Origin: Gyrodactylus bullatarudis
Taxonomy: Eukaryota > Platyhelminthes > Monogenea > Gyrodactylidea > Gyrodactylidae
Assembly: GCA_012064415.1 (NCBI GenBank)
Contig: SSNU01000013.1
Span: forward strand, 31,902 to 95,901
Direction of reading: 5' to 3'
DNA length: 64,000 bases
The notes beneath the pieces were generated by a model. It was not told the DNA's origin. It did no database searches and worked only from the letters and a program-made list of their open reading frames with translations. The position numbers were made by a program, and so were the translations under genes. Shown piece by piece: positions 45,797 through 55,504 of the stretch (positions are counted from its first letter, which is position 1; each line of letters opens with the position of its first letter).

Positions 45797-46223
45797 TTGC
45801 AAAATTACTTAAATCGCCCATCGATGAAAAAACTAATCTTCAAGTATTTAAATATAATCCCACCAAATTTTGCTTCAAAATGCTTTTCCATGCTTCTGGA
45901 ATAAGATAAACAAAATTGTGAAATTTTTTAAATTCAAAACGTTTTTTGACCGATCATGAAAAATAAGATGAATTTTGTTTTGAGCTTTTAAAATACAATA
46001 GGGCTTAAGTCATTTTTACAACTTTGTGTAAAGAAATAATGTGAATTCAAGTTAAAATTATAAATATAAAACAATAAAAAACGTTCTAAATTTGAACATT
46101 TTCACAATTTTGTTTATCTTATTCCAGAAGCATAGAAAGGTATTTGAAGCGAAATTTGGTGGGATTATATTTAAATACTTGAAGTTTTTTTCATATCAAT
46201 TGGTGATTTAAGTAATTTTGCAA
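45797..46223. repeat. Foldback element with arms of about 150 bp
   Basis: The left arm (CTTGCAAAATTACTTAAATC onward, to about 45960) and right arm (about 46070-46223) are imperfect reverse complements. Both keep AATATAATCCCACCAAATTT and TTCTGGAATAAGATAAACAA. The element is about 427 bp with no coding frame. Confidence 0.85.
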
Positions 46224-47464
46224 AATTTCGTCCACGTCTACCTACTAAAAGATGTTTTGAACAAGTTATTATGATGGAAATGAGTAATGATCCTAGGCTC
46301 TTTGGGGAAACTTCTATTCTGAATCTGGATTACAACCGAAGGTTAATATTAATTATAATGTATGCATAGCCTTCAATACGAAAAAAAAGGGTTTCTCAAT
46401 CCACGCAGATTTATAATTAACAATAAAAGTACGCTAAAAACATCAAACAGTTTATTGTAAAAAATGAAAATTCTTTGATTTGAAATATTTTTACTTTTCA
46501 AATGGGGGTTTTCATTTATTTCGATCGTTTATTTGCTTGACCGATCATGTCAATCATAATTTGTTGATTTGAAATATATTTTCACAAATGTACTTTTAAT
46601 TTGCTTAATTATTTAATTGTTAAGATTCTCAATTTATCTTGCATAACCTGCCTATAGGTTAAAAGGGAAATCTTCACGTATCTTAAAAAGGAGGAGAATT
46701 GAGTAACAATAAATTCCAACGAATTTTACTGCTAGAAAGGACCAAGTCACTTTCAACTAAGCTACGGAAAATTCCTGATTCTGTAAAATAAATTTGAATT
46801 GATTTTAGATTACAGAGTAAATTAATTCTTGATATTTTTCTATTATAACTGAGCTAAAAAGTATTTGAATATCTAGAAAACCAGTCATTCCAAGAAATCA
46901 AGTACAGGAGTTACTGTCTTGAGACCTTACTTTGCTTAGTCTCTTAAAAAAGGAAATAATACTATGATCAAAAATGGTTGAAATTTGATCACTTATCAGA
47001 TCAATACTATTTGTTGAGATGTTAATTGTTCCTTAGATTCCAAAGACAGGATTCATCAAAAATGCGAGCATATATAAACAAATTATCTATTATCAAATCT
47101 ATTATGTATCAAAAATATTAGCTTTTCTATCTTGAAATCGTTGATTTCTGTAAATTCATAGAAATAATTTTTACATTTACAGTAATTTTCCAAAGCCTAA
47201 TTAAAACTTTATGCGACATTATCTAACACAAATCGAATGATTTTGTTGTATTTTAAATAATTTTGGGGACATGAAATTGAAAATATTTTATAGATTACCG
47301 AAAATTTCGTTTTCTCAGCTAAAATCTGTATTCCACTGTTTTTTCTTAAGATTCTAATGATGAGTTATTTTTTTCAATGACATAAATAACTTAATTTATG
47401 TTGATGTAAAGTTAGTTTTTGTCTTGCTTGAGATTCCTGATTTCCGCTAATATATATATATTAT
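46224..47464. other. Intergenic, no gene seen
   Basis: AT-rich sequence without recognisable motifs, ending in a (TA)n stretch at 47450-47461 that borders the next hAT element. Confidence 0.45.
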
Positions 47465-47955
47465 TAGAGCTGCAAAAATGCCATTTTTGCCATTTTGAAA
47501 GCAGACCAAGAAATTTTATTTTCTTTATTTTCCTAGTATCAGAAGCTTGATGAGTTGATATATGGTGAAGCATAAACCGAGAATTTTTGCCATATTAAAT
47601 TTATTGCCCCCCCTTTTTTTAAATTTTAAGCCCTCTTTTGCCCTAAGATAGTTTCGATACAAAATCAACGATAACAATCACAAACAATCTCAAGGCTTAA
47701 AATTCTATTTTTGTCTTCGTGAAACCTGTAAGCCCTGTCTGATTCATAGAACAATCTCATTAGTCATTCAATCAAATCTTACATTCATATATACATCTGT
47801 TGGCCAATTATCATGTCAAGTCAAACTATCAAGAAGAATATTATTTAACTAAAACTACTTAGCAGTAGCGTGTTTCATGTTGCCCTTTTTTGCCACAACG
47901 TTAAAATAAAAATGCCCTTTTCAATTGAAATTTATGCCCGATTTCGGCAGCTCTA
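47465..47955. mobile_element. Non-autonomous hAT element 4
   Basis: 491-bp element with ends TAGAGCTGCAAAAATGCC and GGCAGCTCTA, flanked by TATATTAT on both sides (47457-47464 and 47956-47963). Subterminal TGCCCTTTT words recall elements 1 and 2. The target duplication lies in a TA-rich tract, so chance repetition is possible. Confidence 0.75.
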
Positions 47956-47963
47956 TATATTAT

Positions 47964-49061
47964 ATATAGTCAGCAAAATGATCAAGGTAGTTTATTTAAG
48001 ATTGAGTATTTACCCTTTTTACAGAATTTTTCTCCGGAAAGCCAAGAGCAAATATTAAATTTTGAAAATGCGTCAGAATTTCCATTTTTCAACTCAAAGA
48101 TTTTCAGATTTCGAAGCAATGGCGAATTTTTTACAAACAGATTCGAATTTTTGATCCAAAATATTATAACTTGGTTGGATTTCTGAAAGCTAAACTCGAA
48201 TATCATTGATCAGTGAGATTTAGGGCAGAAGTAGGAAAAATTGATCAAAGCTATCTCGAGGCGTTATCTATCCTTATCGATATCTTATCGCTTCAGAACT
48301 CTAAAATCAATAGAAATTTTTAGGTCAATCACTATAAGCCTTATTTTCGTATGTTTTCTCCGACTTTAGATAAATCTATATATATGAGAGTTAAAGGAAT
48401 AGTATATTAGTTTATCCAAAGTCAGAGTTTGGTCTAAAGAGAATCGTTGGGAAAAAGTAGAGATAAAAATGTGATTTCATGAATTTTCTTGTAATATCTT
48501 CTAGGTACAGCATAATAGGTCGGGAAATAGAGATATATTATTTGTTTTATTGAACAGATCAATGGTTGTAATAGACTGATAATTTAAAAGAAAACAGTAA
48601 GTAATTCTAATAAATCACATGAATAGACAATAGTTATTCTTCAAGATTGTATAAATCTAGTTCAAAGTAACAAAAAAAATTTAAGAGATCAATCTATAAG
48701 TGCGCATTAGTTAGATTTCCTGTTTAGGCTTCAAACTTTCAATCGAATAATTTATTTTCTAATCATGGGATGGTGTAAGCCTTATCTAAATAAAAGTTAC
48801 TCTTCTAATTTATCAAAATTTTCAATTCAAAATTAATAATGAAAAAATTTAATTTAAAAATTTAATAACTCTAGAAAATGCCAAAATTAGAACTCAAATG
48901 ACTGGAATTGATAAAAATTTTGAAATCAAAAATTGAAAAAGTTAGGGGATTTTTCGAAATTAAAAAATTGGTCTAATTCTTATTAGATTGAAAATTCAAA
49001 TAACTTTTGAGATCTTTTTCTCACAATTCTAAGTAAAATCTTCTAATACGAGACGAACCCT
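47964..49061. other. Intergenic, no gene seen
   Basis: AT-rich. A fragment with TTTTTCTCCGGAAAGCC (about 48028) belongs to the CTAGTTGAC MITE family. No coding motifs. Confidence 0.45.
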
Positions 49062-49102
49062 GGCTATGGTGTACTGACAAGTCCTAATAAGGACGAAAAG
49101 CC
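49062..49102 (+). ncRNA. Decayed hammerhead-like ribozyme fold
   Basis: GGCT, ATGGTGTA, CTGACAA, GTCC-TAATAA-GGAC, GAAA, AGCC. Helix II (GTCC/GGAC, 6-nt loop) and helix III (GGCT/AGCC) are perfect 4-bp stems in the order of a hammerhead. The core deviates: CTGACAA instead of CTGANGA (the essential G8 is A), and one extra A lies between GAAA and helix III. It is therefore best read as an inactive relic. This is a different fold type from the Penelope motifs. Confidence 0.45.
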
Positions 49103-49228
49103 TCTACATCTGCCATCGTGAGTTAAATTTTATTTGACTCTCTTATGGAATTGACACCTGCTTATCCGAATTCTAACATCTAGGTGTGAGAAGACAATCT
49201 CTATCTAAGTAGGCAGAGTTCATAAGGA

Positions 49229-49793
49229 TCTAGGGACTCAAAAAAGTACTATTTGGTACTATTTTTACTCTTGACAAAGGACTGACCGAGTTTTAATAAT
49301 CTGAAGAAAAAATCTGCTTATCTAATCCTATTTAAAAGATAGCTGGTACTATTTCTGTACTAAATTGTTGCCAAGGTACTTTATTGTACTATTTTTCTTA
49401 GAATATAGTATTCCTCAACTAGCTACCAATCACAATTTTCGATGAATTGATAACTATATTCCTGATATCGAGCTTTCATCATCTAAGAAATTAGCATCTA
49501 GATCGTAGCTTTTTGTTGGATAATATTCCTTTATGAATTTCAAATTTCAACTAAAAGAATATGTATGTATGTATTTTGTAAAATATGCACAAGAACAGTT
49601 GAAGGGTCATTTTCTATCATGGAAAACAATTTGAACAAAAATCAGAAATTTTGTTGACACACACAAGATTGACTAAAAATTCTGCAACAATTTACGGTAG
49701 AGGACTATTTTTTAACTCAAAATCCCTTAAATTTTTTCTACTTATTTTTCAGTTTATAAGATACTATTTTTCATCTTTTTTGGTACTATTTTT
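49229..49793 (+). repeat. Decayed hAT derivative with GTACTATTT subterminal repeats
   Basis: The left edge TAGGGACTCAAAAAAGTACT and right edge TTTTTGAGTAATTA share an inverted ACTCAAAAA. At least five GTACTATTT words lie near the two ends. At 49593 a short frame reads TVEGSFSIMENNLNKNQKF, resembling the hAT C-terminal dimerisation motif (DVERSFSVM in element 3) and followed by a stop. No clean target duplication found. Confidence 0.55.
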
Positions 49794-51059
49794 GAGTAAT
49801 TACTAATTACCATTGCTCACACTTTGCTAGTAAATTTGGGTTTATTTATTCAAAATTGATTTCAAAGTTAGAGAACATCATCTAAAAGCCAAGTCCAGCA
49901 ATTGTTTATATTACTTCCAGTATTTATTTTTTGTAACCTGTCTAATTTTATTATCAGTTCTCAATTTATTTGTTAACAAAGCTGTTGTTATTTGAAAACA
50001 AAGGTCACATAAAGGTAGGTGGTAGCAGTCTTATTCTATGCTCTATGACTATTGTGAAAGTGAGCAGTTATTCTGTTGACTACTCATGAAAATATAAAAG
50101 CTAGAACTTGGTGACTAAATATAGCTTAAAGACATGACTTTTCGAATACAATAAATTTTAAACCTGTACTCATGTAAGGAATGTACAAAGGAATTCTGAA
50201 AAACCCTATAAACAAATAAAATAGAGCCTGTGTTTTTTTATACAACAAGTATTGTAAAGCTGGTTGACATGAAGATGAGAGTTCAATAAAAAAATTTTGC
50301 AAGGAAAAATTCTGCTCGACGATATTCAGATATTTGCTTCTTAAAAAATTTACGAAGGATTTTTCGAGTTATTCAGTTAAAACAAAAAAACCCGTCCTGC
50401 AATGTTTTACCTTTCAATAGAGAAAAACATGATAGAAAGACAGAAATGACATCATCTTTTTCAGGAAAAAATTCTTAACAAAAAGGTAAGGAAATTTTGA
50501 CTCTCTTAGTTTCTGAGCTATCTAAGGTGAAAATTTATTTCGAATATAGTCAACTTCAACCCAATTTTATTTATTTTAAAACTATTCAAAAATTTTGCGT
50601 CTGTAAAATATTTTCATTGAAAGATCTCCATTTCTAAACACCTAAAAATCACAATAGGCGTAGTAATTTATAAGTCAAATTAATCTACAAATTAAAATTT
50701 ATTCTGATTAAAAAAAAATTTTAGGTGTTAAAAAATAGGAATGTGTCAATGAAAGTATTTTACAGATGAATAATTCTCGAAATATTTTTACGCTTTTGAT
50801 ACTTCAAGGACTATATATTGTATCCTGATTGAGCTAGATTTCTTTCCTACAAAATAGGCATAAAACTGAGTTGAAGTCGAGGATTTTCGAAATGATCAGG
50901 TAAATTTTCAACTTGGACATAAAATAACTCAGAAAACTAGAAGAGTCAAGTGAAAGTTTCCTTCTACTCTTTCGCTAATAATTTAAAGGATTTCGACGGA
51001 TTTTTGAAGTTGAACTAATTCTTGGAGATTACGAGCTTTTCTCAATCTTTTTAGTATAC
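49794..51059. other. Intergenic, no gene seen
   Basis: AT-rich. A CTAGTTGAC-type MITE end (CTGGTTGACATGAAGATGAG) lies at about 50261. No coding motifs. Confidence 0.45.
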
Positions 51060-51310
51060 GCTAATTTCGAATATAAAAATTAAAAAAAAAAAACAACCTT
51101 TAGTTTAGGAGTTTATTTTACACCCTGAAAATAGCTAAAAATTTTATTTCAAGAGATGAATTCAAGGTGAGTACATTTTCGAATTCTACGGGTTTTAAAA
51201 AACGCTCTTTATATTTTCAGTTTTTATATTTAAAAAAGTCATTTCTAAACTGTTATATCTTCACAATAGAATAGTGTAGCTTGATAAGTCATAGAATATT
51301 AGTTCTTCTT
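51060..51310 (+). repeat. Dispersed repeat shared with 58020-58250
   Basis: CAACCTTTAGTTTAGGAGTT, GAGATGAATTCAAGGTGAGT and AGTGTAGCTTGATAAGTCAT recur in reverse complement and reverse order at 58,020-58,250. It is diverged; family not recognised. Confidence 0.65.
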
Positions 51311-51396
51311 ATAGAAAAGTGGCCAATGAATAATTTTCAGTCTCTTCAAAACAGAATTATGGCTTGAGAAAGTTTTTGATACACAGTTATTCTCGA

Positions 51397-51496
51397 TGAA
51401 TTTGGAAATTCATGATTTTTACAAAAATCTCATCATGGTACCGATATTTTCGAAAGATTTTTTGTAAATATCATGAATTCCAAAATTCATTGAGAA
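51397..51496. repeat. 100-bp imperfect hairpin
   Basis: TATTCTCGATGAATTTGG..TTTTTACAAAAATCT is mirrored by AGATTTTTTGTAAAT..CCAAAATTCATTGAGAATA around an AT-rich centre. Probably a short MITE or a decayed foldback. Confidence 0.6.
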
Positions 51497-52395
51497 TAGC
51501 CCTATATGACCATTGGAGCTTGAAAGGTTAGTTTTGGCTAGATTGAAATTTGCTTTTTTATTCATATGGTATGATGCTTAGATTAAATCAGATTGAACAT
51601 TCGAATTACTTATGGACCCATTTCATCATGAAATTCAAAAGATAATTTTGAACCTGACTTTCCAGAGAAAAATAATGAAATTTTAAAGTTATTCTTCCTT
51701 AGATTAAGATTTTTAAAATGATTCTCCACTATTTCTGGTTCAATAAGTAGGGTATAATAAACATTTCAGTTGTATTTTTTTTACACACACACTTTTGAGT
51801 ATCGAATAAAAAATTCTTTTTCCAAAAGTTAAAAACACCATTAAAATATGATTCTCTAAGGTTTTATCTATCGCATACCATTATGATTTAAATACGCCCA
51901 ACATTTGAAAAATGAATAAAATCTGAAAAATTTAAATAAACTGAAATTTGAATTGTTCATATGATAAGTTTGTAGGTCCTTAAAAAAATGATTTAAAAAT
52001 TTTCATTACTATTGAAAAAAAATTCGCGTACTATTTAGCTAAGCAACTGTTTATTTTTAATTTAACTTTATCAAGCTATATCTATTTTCTTCCAATTTGA
52101 TCATTTCGTCAAGTGATATCGTTGTTTTTAATTATATTTTTTCACCTCTAAAATATCATCTAAGGACAAATATGAAGTACTGTTTCCAAGAAAAAGTACA
52201 ATTTGGACAATTTTCCTCCGTGATTATCAAATATTTTTAACGGTTCGTTTTTCCAAGTAACAAGTTTAACAAACCATTTCCGGAATGACAATTTCTTTAG
52301 GACGATTTTGAAGAATGATTGAGCCAAATTCTTTGCGTATTCCAGGAGATTAATAAATTTCCTATCGAAGTATTTTTTGAGGTTTAAATAAATAA

Positions 52396-52741
52396 TTTTG
52401 AACCAAGTAGTTCTTCGGGGAGTTGTTCGGCATAGATTGTCTATAACGTTGTTGAAGAAGAATACGACATGTATTCGAAATATTGTGTTAGTCCTAACTG
52501 TTTTTATCAGGGTAATCTAAATGTTTTTTATTCTAATCTTTATTTTAATTTTCCTTCAAGTGATGAATTATATTATCAGAGTTATTACTCTAATAATTCT
52601 GATTATTGTAACAATCACTATAATTTTTATAATCCTTGCTCTTTAAGAAATATTACACCCTTTTCTCCTCTTCCTACAGACAGACCAATACAAGCCAGAA
52701 GACAACATAGTCAGGCAGCAAGCGAACAACGTTATAGAGAG
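52396..52741 (+). mobile_element. Retroposed insertion with 13-bp target duplication
   Basis: The insertion is flanked by perfect TTTAAATAAATAA (52383-52395 and 52742-52754). The flanks together rebuild a dispersed repeat seen uninterrupted at 63170-63305 and, inverted, at 58690-58830, which marks exactly what was inserted. Inside, TCTATAACGTTGTT (52440-52453) and its reverse complement (52725-52738) form an inverted repeat. A frame at 52469-52750 encodes 93 residues rich in Tyr, Asn and Ser (start MYSKYCVSPNC) of unknown function. Long variable target duplications point to LINE-type retroposition. Confidence 0.7.
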
Positions 52742-52754
52742 TTTAAATAAATAA

Positions 52755-54175
52755 TAATAATTTGCTAAAATGATGTGTAATAGAAATAACCCAGTGGGAC
52801 TTAAAGGGTTAAGGATATTTTTGGCCAAATATTTAAATTTTGTGTTTCATGAAAATAGTGAAATAATCTTGACACCAAAATTGTTTAGATAATTTTTTTA
52901 ATTTCCCTTTTACTTAACGAAAAAATGGAAATTTTTCTTGCCTGAAAATAAAATTTCCTTAAATCATAGCTCTGTGGAAATAATCCCACCGTGGTTAAAC
53001 AGAAACTTGTGCTACAAAGTACGCTAACGAAGAAATCTGCGTGTATGATAAATCTTTGATAATCTGGTTTCTTTTTTTCTCTTTTTGTTCCTAAAAGAAA
53101 ATAAAGACGACATAAAGAAGAGAAAGAGTGACCTTTAAACCAAGTTGTAGATGTGCTTCAAAATTGGAATTTGTAGTTGAAGTGAAATCTTTCCTCTTGT
53201 ACTTGGATTGATTAGGAGTTATAGTATTTTTTACTTTCTAGCATTTGCTTGTGTTGTATAGAGAGGGGGTTTGTCAATTGAGATTGTTCAATTTACACAT
53301 TTAAATTTCTCCCTTCTTTATGAGAAAAATAAACTGGATCAGCGTATAATCAATAGTCCTTTGGTTAATTGGAAAGGATTGTCTTGTAAGACATTCTTTT
53401 TCATATCCAATGCCATTCAGACTTTTCAAATGCAATTTATAAAGTACTTTTACAATCAATCTCTCAACATTGGATAGACTTGTTGATAAATGTCACTCTT
53501 CAAAATAATACCGGCATATACTGGACCATGATTAGAGGACTGCTTTTCCTCTAAAGGATTTTTTCAAGTCAACTCCAAAGTGAACTTAATGGGATATAAA
53601 ATCGTGTAAAAGCATTTAAAACTAAGTTTCCATCATTTTTGGAAGAGAAGTTACCGTATTTGCAGTACTAATCTAAAAATAGAAACTCAGAAAAAACTGT
53701 TTGTTGTGAATTTTTATATGAGAATTGAAATTTTTTATGGTTAAATATGATCATGGATTGGACAAACTAGTAGCTAGCTAGTTAACTTATAAATATAGCA
53801 AGCCATAAAAGTTGACCAGTATTTCAGACATTCAATATATGTTGATCTTTGTTTCTCTATTTAATCACAAATTTAATTTGAACTTTTACTACTTGTTGTG
53901 AACAGTGAAATTTTAACACAAAATTGTCAACCTATATCTTGGTGAATTCTGATTTAGCAAAATCATTAGGTCAATTTCTTATAGGGATCGTCTGTCACTC
54001 AAAACGCTCGTCCAATCAGAGTGTATAAAATCTATTATTTTAATTTATTTTCTTCCCTTCTCTTAGTATGGTATCGTAGATCGAAATTTACTTCAATTTG
54101 ATTGGATGAAATTTTTTTGGGTTTAAAATAGGAGGTTTTGAAGAATCTCTTTAAATTCATCGCAATGAAAAGTTT
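52755..54175. other. Intergenic, no gene seen
   Basis: It starts with the right part of the interrupted dispersed repeat (to about 52800), followed by an AAAGGGTTAA resembling a piggyBac end without a partner. At 54011-54028 CCAATCAGAGTGTATAAAA is promoter-like but precedes no gene. The frame 53271-53477 has no motif. Confidence 0.45.
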
Positions 54176-54632
54176 TTGAGGTATTTGCAAAATTAGTCCA
54201 TAGTACATGCGTTTAATCAGATTTAGTCTAAACTTTTCTATACCTGTATTTAATTTTCACATTCAGTCTATTTTTAATTTATTTTGTTCAGAACTAGTCT
54301 ACATTTGTTCACATTTAGTTTTAGTATTTAGAATTTAGTCAAAAAAAATCTTTTATATTTCAAATCAAATTTGGTTTCCAAAAATAGTATATTTATAACT
54401 ATAAAAATCTCATAATTTCTCTTCGGATCCTTGTTTACGATGTTTGAGGGAAGGCCTTCCTCCTTTACGTCTGACAGAATATTCCAATAATTTTGAGGGC
54501 ATAATGTATTCACTGTGACAAGCATAAATGTTCATTGAATAAGCTGTTCTGAGGGATTCTGTTAGAAAAGCATTATGAACGTATGATTTGATATCTACTA
54601 TGGACTAATTTTGCAAATACACCTCAAAGTTT
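54176..54632. repeat. TIR element with TTAGTCTA subterminal words
   Basis: The left end GAGGTATTTGCAAAATTAGT continues CCATAGTA; the right end is its near-exact reverse complement (one extra base), a TIR of about 30 bp. The word TTAGTC or AGTCTA occurs about five times inside the left third. A minus-strand frame (54328-54525, 65 aa) lies in the middle; its middle is richer in G and C, but I recognise no motif. Confidence 0.75.
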
Positions 54633-55504
54633 TTAAGCCACTCCAGAGCTTCCACATTAATGTTTTCTAAATGAGATAGATGAATTCTTTTTGCAAGTTT
54701 TGAACTTATTTTTTGATTTTGATTCATTTCACTCTTATTATTAAAGCATTATTTATTTATTTATATTGAACAAAAAAATCCAAACAAAATTATGAACTGT
54801 TTTGAATAAAGAAATTCACTAGAGTTTCCAAGAAGATCAGACGATGAATATTGATTTCTATTTTGTATGTTTGAACTTTAGCTACTTGTAACAAACTCTT
54901 GATAATAAGTAATTATTAGATCATTTTCACTCAACTGAAAATAAAGAGTGCATCCAAAGCTGAAAGTTAACGGCGAGAATTGTTTGTAAAAATTTGTCTG
55001 GTTCTAATAATTTCTCGCTAGACGAACCAACTTTTTTTCACTACAATCAAGGCCAAATTGTATCGATTTGAAAAATAAATTTCTGGATATTACATACCAA
55101 GAATCTTTGCTCTACTGACAGAATTACACACTAATTTATGACAGATTTCAGAATTAAAAATTAAATAACTATTCTAATTAAATCCTTGACGCTTGCTTGC
55201 CTGATTTTTAATATCCAGGTGTTAGAAGACAATATAATTCAAGCTATATATTTTATAATAACATTAGGCATAATTGGCCAAAAATTTCGTTTCTAAGATC
55301 TTCACTAAAACCAGAATGATTCTTTGAAATTATTTATTAGATTTATATTTTTTATTGTGTTCTAATAACATCTCAATGACTTTGAACCATTTCTCTATGT
55401 ACTCATTTTAAATACAGATTATTTTCTAACAAAAAAAAGAATAGTTTCTAAGTTTTTCTTGCCTGATCAGAAAATTTCATATCTAGGTGAATAGTCATTT
55501 GTAA
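54633..55504. other. Intergenic, no gene seen
   Basis: AT-rich. CTTGCTTGCCTGATTTTTAA and GGTGTTAGAAGACAATA near 55195-55230 match the tail that follows the hammerhead-like relic at 49062, so this is probably a fragment of the same dispersed element. Confidence 0.45.

Noticed and set aside
53271..53477. Small secreted or membrane protein of 68 aa
   Set aside because: No signal peptide, no motif, composition as expected for AT-rich random sequence.
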